Translations under genes and position numbers: made by a program | NCBI RefSeq assembly: GCF_019704135.1 | Contig: NZ_AP024355.1 | Location: forward strand, 1,916,001-1,980,000 | DNA length: 64,000 nucleotides | Origin: Desulfuromonas versatilis | Lineage (GTDB): Bacteria > Desulfobacterota > Desulfuromonadia > Desulfuromonadales > NIT-T3 | Reading direction: 5' to 3' | Part shown: piece by piece, positions 11,288 to 19,948 of the stretch | Numbering within the stretch: the first letter of the stretch is position 1 | Layout of the letters: each line of letters opens with the position of its first letter | Notes under the pieces: generated by a model | The model's database searches: none | What the model saw: only the letters and a program-made list of their open reading frames with translations | Told to the model about the DNA's origin: nothing

Positions 11288-11329
11288 TCGAATCAGGGTT
11301 CCTCGGGATCCGGAGGGGGCCGGAAGAGC

Positions 11330-11357
11330 AAGGGGCGACCCGTAAGAGTCGCCCCTT
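11330..11357. repeat. Inverted repeat between aspS and the LysM gene
   Basis: 10-bp stem AAGGGGCGAC / GTCGCCCCTT with an 8-nt loop. No good T tract follows on either strand, so it may be a weak terminator or an mRNA processing or stabilising structure. Confidence 0.5.
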
Positions 11358-11398
11358 GACCGGGAGGGGCAAGCCCTCGCTTTGTCAGTCCGTATTCA

Positions 11399-13186
11399 TT
11401 ACTTGGGGCGGGCGGCCAGGCGGATGGAAAGTTCCCGCAGCTGTTTTTCGTCGACCCCCCCGGGGGCTTCGGACATGAGACAGGTCGCCTTCTGGGTTTT
11501 CGGGAAGGCGATGACATCGCGGATCGAATCGGACCCGGTCAGAATCATCACCAGGCGATCGAGGCCGAAGGCGATGCCGCCGTGGGGCGGCGCGCCGAAT
11601 TCGAGAGCGTCGAGCAGAAAACCGAATTTTTCCCGGGCCTCTTCGGCGCCGATGCCGAGCAGGTCGAACATCTTGCTCTGCACCGCCTGATCATGGATAC
11701 GAATGCTGCCGCCGCCGATCTCCGACCCGTTGAGCACCAGGTCGTAGGCCTTGGCGCGGACTTTGCCGGGATCGCCGTCGAGCAGGGGAACGTCTTCGTC
11801 AAGCGGAGCGGTGAAGGGGTGATGAACCGCCACGTGGCGGCGGGCCTCGCCGTCCCACTCGAGCAGGGGAAACTCGGTGATCCAGACAAACCGGAACTCG
11901 TCCTTTTTGGCCAGGCCGAGCTTGTGGCCGAGGTTGACCCGCAACCGGCCCAGGGACTCGTTGGCAACCCGGTAGGAGTCGGCAACGAACAGCAGCAGGT
12001 CGCCTACTTCCGCCTTGAGGGCCCGGTTCATTGCCTCGAGCTCCTTGTCATTGAAAAACTTGGCGATGGGCGACTGCCAGCCGGCCTCGGTGACCTTGAC
12101 GTACGCCAGACCCTTGGCCCCATAGATTTTCACGAATTCGGTCAGGTCATCGATCTCCTTGCGGGAGAACGACCCGCAGCCCTTGGCATTGAGGGCCTTG
12201 ACGATGCCGCCGTCCTTGACCACATCGGCGAAGACCTTGAAGCCCGATTCCTTGACCAGGTTGGAGAGCTCGACCAGTTCCAGGTCGAAGCGCAGATCGG
12301 GGTTGTCGACCCCGAAGCGGGCCATGGCCTCGGCATAGGTCATGCGGGGCATGGGCAGGGAAACGTCGATGCCGAGGGTCTCCTTGAAGACCGCGGCGAT
12401 CATCCCCTGCATGATGCCGATCACGTCCTCGCGGTCGACAAAGCTCATTTCGCAGTCGATCTGGGTGAACTCGGGCTGGCGGTCGGCGCGCAGGTCCTCA
12501 TCCCGGAAGCATTTGACGATCTGGCAGTAGCGGTCGAAACCCGAGACCATCAGCAACTGCTTGAAGAGCTGGGGAGACTGGGGCAGGGCGTAGAAGGTGC
12601 CGGGGTTGACGCGGCTGGGTACCAGGTAGTCCCGCGCCCCCTCGGGGGTGCTCTTGGTCAGCACCGGGGTTTCGATTTCGAGAAATCCCTGGCCGTCGAG
12701 GTAGCGGCGAACGGTCCGCGTGACCCGGTGGCGCAGCATCAGGTTGTTCTGGATGGCCGGGCGACGCAGGTCGAGGTAGCGATACTTCAGGCGCAGGTTT
12801 TCTGCGACTTCGGTGTATTCGTCGAGCATGAAGGGCGGGGTCTTTGCGGTGTTGAGGATACGCAGTTCGCTCACCTCGACTTCCACTTCACCGGTCTTCA
12901 TCTTGGGGTTGACGGTTCCCGCGGGGCGCGGGGAAACCTTGCCCTTGACCGCCAGCACAAACTCGCTGCGGACGGTATCGGCCTTTTTGTGGGCCTCCGG
13001 GTCGCGGTCGGGGTCAAGCGCCAGCTGGACGATCCCCTCGCGGTCGCGAAGGTCGATGAAGATCAGCCCGCCGTGGTCGCGGCGGCGCTGTACCCAGCCC
13101 ATGAGGCAGACTTCTTTGCCGATCTCCGCAGCGGTCAGTTGCCCGCAATATTGACTGCGTTTCCAGTCACCGAGAATGTCGTTCAA
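11399..13186 (-). CDS. aspS: Aspartyl-tRNA synthetase
   Basis: 595 residues, the bacterial-type length. Charges tRNA-Asp with aspartate in the cytoplasm. The N-terminal OB-fold anticodon-binding domain ([19 protein letters not shown]) is followed by class II motif 2 ([18 protein letters not shown]). The bacterial GAD insert comes next, then class II motif 3 ([13 protein letters not shown]). Whether the enzyme is discriminating or also charges tRNA-Asn cannot be decided here; no gatCAB genes are in the window. hisS precedes it on the same strand by 115 bp, a pairing seen in many bacteria. Confidence 0.97.
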   Translation of the reverse strand: MNDILGDWKRSQYCGQLTAAEIGKEVCLMGWVQRRRDHGGLIFIDLRDREGIVQLALDPDRDPEAHKKADTVRSEFVLAVKGKVSPRPAGTVNPKMKTGEVEVEVSELRILNTAKTPPFMLDEYTEVAENLRLKYRYLDLRRPAIQNNLMLRHRVTRTVRRYLDGQGFLEIETPVLTKSTPEGARDYLVPSRVNPGTFYALPQSPQLFKQLLMVSGFDRYCQIVKCFRDEDLRADRQPEFTQIDCEMSFVDREDVIGIMQGMIAAVFKETLGIDVSLPMPRMTYAEAMARFGVDNPDLRFDLELVELSNLVKESGFKVFADVVKDGGIVKALNAKGCGSFSRKEIDDLTEFVKIYGAKGLAYVKVTEAGWQSPIAKFFNDKELEAMNRALKAEVGDLLLFVADSYRVANESLGRLRVNLGHKLGLAKKDEFRFVWITEFPLLEWDGEARRHVAVHHPFTAPLDEDVPLLDGDPGKVRAKAYDLVLNGSEIGGGSIRIHDQAVQSKMFDLLGIGAEEAREKFGFLLDALEFGAPPHGGIAFGLDRLVMILTGSDSIRDVIAFPKTQKATCLMSEAPGGVDEKQLRELSIRLAARPK

Positions 13187-13301
13187 GGGATCCTCCCGTA
13201 ATAGATTGTTATCTCATTGCCCGGCGCCACGCGGGGCAACCAAAGCGAAAATTATACAAACCCCGATCCGCCATCGTCAAGCGCAATGGCGTTGAAACAG
13301 A

Positions 13302-14561
13302 TCAGGCCCGCTGCAGTTTGCTCAAAAGGATCTGTTCCAGGGCGCTGAGGGGGACCTCCTCCTGGGTGCCGGCCTCCATGTCCCGCAAGGTGGCCTGCTT
13401 GCGGGCCAGTTCGTCCTCGCCGAGGATCAGCACGTAGCGGGAGCGCAGTTTGTCGGCACGCCGCAGCTGCGCCTTGAGGCTGCGCCCCTCGTAGTCCATT
13501 TCGGCGTGCAGCCCGCGGCGCTGCAGGCCGGACATGATCCGGAAGGTTTCCCGCGCGGCCTCGGCGCCCAGGGCGGCCAGAAACAGGTCCGGGCGGGAAG
13601 GGGCGAGCTTGTTGTCGCCGAGCATCAGCACCAGGCGCTCGACCCCCATGGCGAAGCCGATTCCAGGCAGAGCGGGGCCGCCGAGATCCTTGATCAGGCC
13701 GTCGTAGCGCCCCCCAGCGGCCACGGCGTTTTGTGCTCCCAGGCTGCCGGTGACCATTTCAAAGGCGGTCTTGGTGTAGTAATCCAACCCGCGGACCATG
13801 CGCGGATTGACCGCGAAGGGAATCTCCAGGTCGCGGAGGGACTGCTGGACCTGGCCGAAGTGCGCCTCGCAGTTGCCGCAGAGGTTGTCCAGCACCGAAG
13901 GGGCATCGGCGGTGGCTTGCTTGCAGTCGGGCACCTTGCAGTCGAGAACCCGCATGGGATTGCTCTGGTAGCGGCGCTGACAGTCGGCGCAGAGTTTGCC
14001 GAGGCGCTCCTGCAGGTAGGTGATCAGGGCGCTGCGATACCCGGGGCGGCACTCGGGGCAGCCCAGGGAATTGATCTGCAGCGAGACATCCTCGATGCCG
14101 ACGGCGGCGAAAAAGTGGCTCAACATGGCCAGGACCTGGGCGTCGATTTTCGGATCCTCGATGCCTATGGCTTCGACGCCGATTTGGTGAAACTGGCGAT
14201 AACGCCCTTTCTGCGGGCGTTCGTAGCGGAACATGGGGCCCATGTAGTAGAGCTTGGCCACCGGGTCCTGGGCGTAGAGCTTGTTCTGGATGTAGGAGCG
14301 CATGACCGGCGCGGTCCCCTCGGGGCGCAGGGTCAGGGAGTTGCCGCTCTTGTCCTCGAAAGTGTACATCTCCTTTTCGACGATGTCGGTCGTCTCGCCG
14401 ATGGAGCGGCAGAAGAGTTCGGTTTTCTCCACCACCGGTACGCGGATTTCGGCGAATCCATAGTTGCCGAAAATGCTCCGCGCCTGGTTTTCCAAAAACT
14501 GCCAGGTTTCCACTTCGCCCGGCAGGACGTCGTTCATTCCTTTGATTCCAGCAATACTCAC
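13302..14561 (-). CDS. hisS: Histidyl-tRNA synthetase
   Basis: 419 residues from a GTG start. Class II synthetase charging tRNA-His. Motif 1 region LPGEVETWQFLE, motif 2 MFRYERPQKGRYRQFHQIG and the histidine-specific RGLDYYTKTAFEMV are present, then GGRYDGL, motif 3 GIGFAMGVERLVLML and the C-terminal anticodon domain. The GTG at 14561 is preferred over the ATG at 14582 because AGCGAGGA lies just upstream of the GTG and because HisRS normally begins very close to SIAGIKGMNDVLP; the ATG has no ribosome site. It lies 80 bp after the adenylate cyclase gene. Confidence 0.95.
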   Translation of the reverse strand: MSIAGIKGMNDVLPGEVETWQFLENQARSIFGNYGFAEIRVPVVEKTELFCRSIGETTDIVEKEMYTFEDKSGNSLTLRPEGTAPVMRSYIQNKLYAQDPVAKLYYMGPMFRYERPQKGRYRQFHQIGVEAIGIEDPKIDAQVLAMLSHFFAAVGIEDVSLQINSLGCPECRPGYRSALITYLQERLGKLCADCQRRYQSNPMRVLDCKVPDCKQATADAPSVLDNLCGNCEAHFGQVQQSLRDLEIPFAVNPRMVRGLDYYTKTAFEMVTGSLGAQNAVAAGGRYDGLIKDLGGPALPGIGFAMGVERLVLMLGDNKLAPSRPDLFLAALGAEAARETFRIMSGLQRRGLHAEMDYEGRSLKAQLRRADKLRSRYVLILGEDELARKQATLRDMEAGTQEEVPLSALEQILLSKLQRA

Positions 14562-14641
14562 GAATAAAGATCCTCGCTTCATTTATTTGATGAGGGGTGG
14601 GCAAGCCTTAACCCTCCCCAGGTAGTTGATTCGGGTTTCAG

Positions 14642-16054
14642 CTAGGCCTCAGGGCCTGCCGTGGTGAGTTCCTCGATCCGGTAAACCCCGACCGGGCGGC
14701 TTTTGCCCTTCAGGGTCATCGGCTCCAGCGGGGTTGCTCTCACCTGGTCTCTAACCCGCTGGTAGGTCGCCTCGGACACCAGGACCTCCCCCGGGCGTGC
14801 GATCCCCTGCAAACGGGCGGCCACGTTGACGTTGTCGCCGATCACCGTGTATTCCATGCGCATCGCCGAGCCGATGTTGCCGGCCACCACCGGCCCGGTG
14901 TTGATGCCGATGCCCATCTCCAAAGGCGGCAGGTCGCGGCTCTGCTGTTCGAGATTGAAGGCGGCCACTGCCTGCTGCATCACCAGCCCGCAGCGGACCG
15001 CCCGCAGGGGGTCGTCTCCCAGCGGGATGGGCGCACCGAACAAGGCCATGACCGAGTCGCCCATGAGCTTGTCGACCATCCCGTTGTTGGTGTTTACCAC
15101 CTCGATCATGCGTGAGAAGTAGTCGTTGAGCATGGCTACCACCTGGGTAGGGGGCAGCTGCTCGGCCAGCGAGGTGAAGCGGCGGATGTCGGAGAAGAGG
15201 ATGGTCACCTCCTTCTCCTCTCCCCCCAGCCTGAGACTGTCCCGCTGGCGCAGGATTTCGGTGGCGAGGGGTTTGCTCACGTAGCGTTCGAAGGTGTTCT
15301 TGATGAACTCCTTGTCCCGCAGACTTTCGGCCATTTCATTGAAGGCCGTGGTAAGGGTCCCCAACTCGTCCCTGCGCTTCAGATCGATGTGTTGCTCGAG
15401 CCGCCCTTCACCGATGGCCTTGACCCCGCGCACCAGCGCGTGAACCGGACGCACGAAAATCGAGGCAAGCAGATAGGCTATCACGCTACCCGCCACCAGG
15501 GCAACCGCGCTCAGCAGGGCCAGCCGCCGGCGCATGCTGGCGATGTCGGCGCTGATCAGTTGCTCGGACAGGCCGAGGTGAATGCTGCCGAGCCGCACCG
15601 GCTGTTCTGCCACCGAAAAAATCGGGATTTCCAGATCGAGAACCGCGCTGCCTTCCCGCACGGTGCGCAGGACCCGGAAACCATCTCCCTCGCGCAATGG
15701 CTGAGCCTCGGCGGGCAGAGCATAGCTCCTGCCCACCTGGGCCATATCCGCCGCCGCCCGGACGCTGCCCTGGCGATCGACGATGAAAGCGTAGCTGATC
15801 CCGGGGGAGCGCAGGGCGTTTTTCACCGCGGAGAAGAGGTAGAGGTCGTCCCCTGTAAGCAGCGGGTCCTCGGCGTTGAAAGCCACCCCCCGGGCGATCC
15901 CGATCCCTTTGTCGATATTTTCCCGAATGAGGCTCTGGCGGATGTTTTTCTCCAGGACCACCACCACCGCGAGCATCAGCAGGCCGCTGAACAGGGCCAG
16001 GACCAAGGCGAATTTCCAGCGCAGGCTGGCAAAAAACGGCGTCCGGTCAGCCAT
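14642..16054 (-). CDS. Membrane adenylate cyclase, class III, with periplasmic sensor and HAMP
   Basis: 470 residues. TM1 (~14-34) and TM2 (~178-200) enclose a periplasmic sensor domain of about 140 residues, possibly Cache-like. A HAMP domain (~198-252) and a class III cyclase domain (~276-460) follow. Metal ligands Asp289 (ILFSDIRRFT) and Asp333 (KLMGDSVMALFG) are present. Lys329 and Thr403 are the ATP-selecting pair of class IIIb, and Asn410 and Arg414 (VNVAARL) are the transition-state residues. It should make cAMP. The gene overlaps the end of the TPR gene by 8 bp, so the two are translationally coupled. The likely input is a periplasmic signal, perhaps relayed by the exported TPR partner. 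Confidence 0.9.
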   Translation of the reverse strand: MADRTPFFASLRWKFALVLALFSGLLMLAVVVVLEKNIRQSLIRENIDKGIGIARGVAFNAEDPLLTGDDLYLFSAVKNALRSPGISYAFIVDRQGSVRAAADMAQVGRSYALPAEAQPLREGDGFRVLRTVREGSAVLDLEIPIFSVAEQPVRLGSIHLGLSEQLISADIASMRRRLALLSAVALVAGSVIAYLLASIFVRPVHALVRGVKAIGEGRLEQHIDLKRRDELGTLTTAFNEMAESLRDKEFIKNTFERYVSKPLATEILRQRDSLRLGGEEKEVTILFSDIRRFTSLAEQLPPTQVVAMLNDYFSRMIEVVNTNNGMVDKLMGDSVMALFGAPIPLGDDPLRAVRCGLVMQQAVAAFNLEQQSRDLPPLEMGIGINTGPVVAGNIGSAMRMEYTVIGDNVNVAARLQGIARPGEVLVSEATYQRVRDQVRATPLEPMTLKGKSRPVGVYRIEELTTAGPEA

Positions 16055-18524
16055 TGCGGTACTCCTGAATCTGCCGCAGTTTGCGCTTCGCCTTTTCGAT
16101 GTTCATCCTGGCCCTTTCATGCCCGGGGGCGAGGGTGAGTACCTGCTCCCAGGCCGAAATGGCTTCCTCGTAGCGGCCGCTGGTGTAGAACTCGATCCCC
16201 TGCAGGTACAGCGTCTCCTCATCCCCGGGTTTGGCGCCGGAGAGGCGCAGCCTCTCGAGACGCTGAAGGGCCGTTTTGGAACCTGCGTGGAAGGGGTCGA
16301 GGGCCAGGGCTTCGTCCAGCGCCGTTTCGGCCTGAACAAGGTCCCCCCGGTCCAACGCTGCCGTGGCATTCTCCGCCAGCTCGGCCAGCCTGTGGGCGAG
16401 TTTCTCCCGGCCGGATTTCAGCCCCTGCTGGGCCGCGGCACTGGTCGGGGCCAGTTCCAGAACTTTTCGGAACTGCTCGAGGGCCTGCGGATAATTTCCC
16501 GCGGCCAATTCCCGTTGGGCAGCCTGCAGGTTCTGCTCGATCTTTTGGTTGAGCAGGGTTTCGAGGCTTTCGAGGCCGCGCCGGGCCGCGGCGGACCCGG
16601 GATCGACCTGCAGGGCCTTGGCGTAGAGGGCCCTGGCTTCCTTGGGGTTTCCGTCCCTGCCGACCCTTTCCGCCTGGTTCAGCAGGGCCGTGACCCGCTC
16701 CCGACTCGCCTGCTCCACCTGGTCCAGACCGGCTTGAACCGCAGGTGTGTCGCGCAGGTCCCGGGCGGCCTGGAAATGTTCTCGGGCCAGGGCAAGCCGT
16801 CCCTCCTCCAGGGCTTTGCGGCCGCTGCGCAGCGCATCGGCCTGCCTGGTATCGACCTGGGCCTCGAGCCGGGCCAGCCCAGCTCGAGCCTCGGCCAGGT
16901 CCGGCTGCAGCAGCAGCGCCTCCTGGAACCAACTGCGAGCCTTGGCGAAATCAGCGCCCGCCACCGCCCGGTCAGCCCTGCCGAGAAGCTCGGTGGCCAG
17001 GCTGGCGCTGCGTTGCTCCACTTCGGTAAGCCCCTGCAGGGCCGAAGGCTGCTCGGGATCAAGCTCCAGGATGCGGGCGTAAGCCTCCCTGGCCCTGGGC
17101 AAGTCGCCTTGGGCGAGATCGGCTGCCGCCTGGCCCAGGGTTGCGGAGATTTCAGCATTCAGGGCCGCCAGCGCCTGGGCCTCCAACCCCAAACCCGACT
17201 CTTCACCGGGGAGCAGTTCCAGGCCGGCCCTGACCTTGTCCAATGCGCTGCGCGGCTGCCCCTGGGCCAGGTCGCCGCGCGCCTGGGCAAACAGTTCCCG
17301 GCCCTGGTTTTCACGGGCGGAGGCGACGGCTGCCAGGGCCTCTGCCGGACGGGGATCGGCGGGATTGATGGCCCCGGCGCGCTCGAAGTATTCCTGCGCG
17401 GCATCGAAATCGCTGTCAGAAAGCTTTGCCCGGCCGCCGGCGAGCAGCTCCTCGACCGCGCCAGCTTCGGCTGCCAGGCGGTTGATCGTCGCTTCGCGAT
17501 TGGTCGGCTCGGCAGCCAATGCCTTGTTGAAATAGTCGTAGGCCTGGCTGTATTGCTTGAGATCCAGATGGATGCCGCCGGCGAGGTTGAGATCTTTGAC
17601 CTCGGGAGACTCACCTTCGAGAAGCGGCTTCAGGGCCTCAAGGGCCAGCAGCGTTTTGCGCTGGCGGAGCAGGGTCAGGGCGCAGTTGTGGAGCAGGGCG
17701 CGGATACTCTGCCGCACCTCCGGCTCGACCTTTGGATAGGCCTCGGCGAGGCGGGTTACGGAGGACTCGATTTCAGCACGCGTGTAGTCCAGGTAACCAA
17801 GGTAATAAAGGGGCAGCGGATTGCCCGGCTGGATCTCCAGGGCCCTGGCGAAAGCCTCCCCGGCCTGCCGGGGATCGGACTCAAGCAGGCCCAGGGCCCG
17901 GTTGTAGTGGATGGCGAAGAGGTACTCCCGGGCGGCCAGGTCGTCGGGGCGGACGGCCAGGTAGGCCTCGAACTCGTGCACGGCGGATTCGGTTTGGCCG
18001 CCGCGAGCCAGCAGGTCCCCAAGCTGCCGATGGACTTCGTGGCGTTCGGGCGCGAGCCCCAGGACCGTGCGGTAAAGGCGCTCCGCCTCGGCGTCGTTGC
18101 CCGCGGCGCGGTAGCGATTGGCCAGGTTGAGATAACTGTCCGCCAGCGGGAAAATCTCGGGCCTGTCCAGTGCGCCGAGCTCCTCGGCCCGCTCCAGGTA
18201 GAGCAGGGCACTGTCGGCATCCCCCGTTTGAGCCAGGGCCAGGCCCAGGTTGAAGTTCATTTCGATGGTGTCGGCAAAGGCGGGGTAGGCGAGCTTCAGT
18301 TCCGAGATCGCCTCGGAGGCCTGATCATCGAGCAGCAGGACAACGCCGAGGTTGTAGTGCAGGTGGAGGTTTTCCGGGTCGATGCGCAGGGCCTGCCGGT
18401 AACGGTCCGCAAGCAATTTAGCATCCGCCTGGGCGGCGGGCGCCGCCCAGGCGGATGCACTGGACAGGATTGAAATAACCAGCACCCCGGGGAGCAGGAT
18501 CGCCAGCAGCAAACGCAGGGTCAT
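16047..18524 (-). CDS. Large exported TPR-repeat protein
   Basis: 825 residues. An N-terminal signal peptide (about 1-27, ending SASAWA) predicts export; no lipobox or later membrane segment is seen. The rest is TPR-type helical repeats, with canonical units early (YRQALRIDPENLHLHYNLGV, AERLYRTVLGLAPERHEV). From about residue 470 there are six longer units of ~50-54 residues such as ADFAKARSWFQEALLLQPD. The final unit (FYTSGRYEEAISAWEQVL) resembles the C-terminal repeat of other deltaproteobacterial TPR proteins. The start overlaps the REC-GGDEF stop as ATGA, and the stop overlaps the cyclase start. It is probably a periplasmic scaffold; the partner is unknown. Confidence 0.85.
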   Translation of the reverse strand: MTLRLLLAILLPGVLVISILSSASAWAAPAAQADAKLLADRYRQALRIDPENLHLHYNLGVVLLLDDQASEAISELKLAYPAFADTIEMNFNLGLALAQTGDADSALLYLERAEELGALDRPEIFPLADSYLNLANRYRAAGNDAEAERLYRTVLGLAPERHEVHRQLGDLLARGGQTESAVHEFEAYLAVRPDDLAAREYLFAIHYNRALGLLESDPRQAGEAFARALEIQPGNPLPLYYLGYLDYTRAEIESSVTRLAEAYPKVEPEVRQSIRALLHNCALTLLRQRKTLLALEALKPLLEGESPEVKDLNLAGGIHLDLKQYSQAYDYFNKALAAEPTNREATINRLAAEAGAVEELLAGGRAKLSDSDFDAAQEYFERAGAINPADPRPAEALAAVASARENQGRELFAQARGDLAQGQPRSALDKVRAGLELLPGEESGLGLEAQALAALNAEISATLGQAAADLAQGDLPRAREAYARILELDPEQPSALQGLTEVEQRSASLATELLGRADRAVAGADFAKARSWFQEALLLQPDLAEARAGLARLEAQVDTRQADALRSGRKALEEGRLALAREHFQAARDLRDTPAVQAGLDQVEQASRERVTALLNQAERVGRDGNPKEARALYAKALQVDPGSAAARRGLESLETLLNQKIEQNLQAAQRELAAGNYPQALEQFRKVLELAPTSAAAQQGLKSGREKLAHRLAELAENATAALDRGDLVQAETALDEALALDPFHAGSKTALQRLERLRLSGAKPGDEETLYLQGIEFYTSGRYEEAISAWEQVLTLAPGHERARMNIEKAKRKLRQIQEYRNG

Positions 18525-19894
18525 TTCCCCTTGATCTCCCAGGCCCCCCGGGTCACGTTGCGCTGCTTTTTGCCTTCATACATGGCGCGATCGGCAAGAT
18601 CGACGATGCCCCGCTTGTCGCTGGCGCTTTCGGGAAAGGTGGAATAGCCCACCGTGCAGGTCAGTTTGAGGTTCAGGCCGGCATCGGCCAGAAATTTGTG
18701 GTTTTCTATGGAGCGGCGGATCCGTTCGGCAACCACGGCCGCCCCCTTGGATTCGGTCTCCACCAGCATGGCGGTGAACTCGTCTCCCCCGTAACGGAAA
18801 ACGATGTCCACTTCGCGAACGCTCTGCTGCATCAGGCCGGCCACCTCTTTGAGCACGTTGCTGCCCGCCAGATGGCCATGGGTGTCGTTGACCCGCTTGA
18901 ACAGGTCCAGGTCGACGAAAATCAGCGAAAATTCGAGCCCGTAACGCTCGGATCGGCGGATCTCCTGGTCGAGCACGATCTGCAGGTAGCGGTAGTTGTA
19001 GAGACCGGTAAGGTCATCGGCGTACATCAGGTCCCGAGCGCCCTGGTAGCGATAGGCATTTTCAAAGCCCAGGGCGGTCTGTTCGGCCAGGAACAGCAGG
19101 TTGTCCCGTGGCGGTGGATCGGGAAAATCCGTGCCGGGTGAATTGAAAATGACCAGGGCCCCCTTCAGGCTTTTTTCACAGCGAAGGGGAAACAGGTAGA
19201 TGGAGTTTATTTTTGGTGGGCATTCGGCAGTGGGGACAAACTCGCCGGCTTTCAGGAGCTTTGGCCCGGTCAGGCCCTTGAGGTGGGGGAGCAGGGCCTG
19301 AGCCAGGGCCAGGGAATGTGACTCATTCTGCCCGTCGGCGGCGACCAGGCGGGAAATTTTGTTTTTGGCGAGCAGGAAGCCGAAACCCCGACCGCCGCCC
19401 AGTTCGTGCAGCAGGGTGTCGACGGCCTGGGGGAGGAGCCTGTCGATTTCGATCAGCGAGGCGAGATTCTGCCCCTTCTGAAACAGGCGGATCTGGCTTT
19501 TCAGCAGCAGGTTCTCGTCGAGCAGGCGGCGCTGTTCGACACAGGTGCGCACCAGGTGACGCAGTTCTTCGGGGTCGAAGGGCTTGATCAGGTAGTCGCG
19601 GGCGCCGTTCTTCAGCGCCTGGATGGCCGTTTCCAGCGTCGCATGGCCGGTGGCCAGGATCACCTCGGGAGGGTTGTCGATGCTGCGGGCCAGGCGCAAT
19701 ACTTCGAGGCCGCACAGCCCCGGCATGACCATGTCGGTGAGAACCACGTCGACGCCGCCGCGGCGCAGGCGGGCCAAGGCCTCGTCGCCCGAGGCCACCG
19801 CCTCGACCTGGTACCCGTCTTCGCTCAGCAATTCGGCATACAGCCGGCGAAAGAAAAGCTCGTCGTCCACAACCAGTATGGTGGGTTTTTTCAT
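18521..19894 (-). CDS. Response regulator with diguanylate cyclase (REC-GAF-like-GGDEF)
   Basis: 457 residues. The receiver domain (1-120) has Asp10/Asp11, phospho-acceptor Asp54 (VVLTDMVMPG) and Lys104 (YLIKPFD). A middle region (~135-285) looks like a degenerate GAF domain. The C-terminal GGDEF domain has the intact active site RYGGDEF (369-373). An inhibitory site RxxD (Arg360-Asp363) sits exactly five residues before it, so it should make c-di-GMP and be product-inhibited. Start: ATG at 19894, with GGAGG upstream; the longer frame from 19933 adds no homology. It is the first of three overlapping genes. No cognate histidine kinase is adjacent. Confidence 0.92.
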   Translation of the reverse strand: MKKPTILVVDDELFFRRLYAELLSEDGYQVEAVASGDEALARLRRGGVDVVLTDMVMPGLCGLEVLRLARSIDNPPEVILATGHATLETAIQALKNGARDYLIKPFDPEELRHLVRTCVEQRRLLDENLLLKSQIRLFQKGQNLASLIEIDRLLPQAVDTLLHELGGGRGFGFLLAKNKISRLVAADGQNESHSLALAQALLPHLKGLTGPKLLKAGEFVPTAECPPKINSIYLFPLRCEKSLKGALVIFNSPGTDFPDPPPRDNLLFLAEQTALGFENAYRYQGARDLMYADDLTGLYNYRYLQIVLDQEIRRSERYGLEFSLIFVDLDLFKRVNDTHGHLAGSNVLKEVAGLMQQSVREVDIVFRYGGDEFTAMLVETESKGAAVVAERIRRSIENHKFLADAGLNLKLTCTVGYSTFPESASDKRGIVDLADRAMYEGKKQRNVTRGAWEIKGK

Positions 19895-19948
19895 TCGGCC
19901 GGCCTCCGCTTTAATTAGCACCGAAGCTAACAAAATCCGCTAGTTCTG

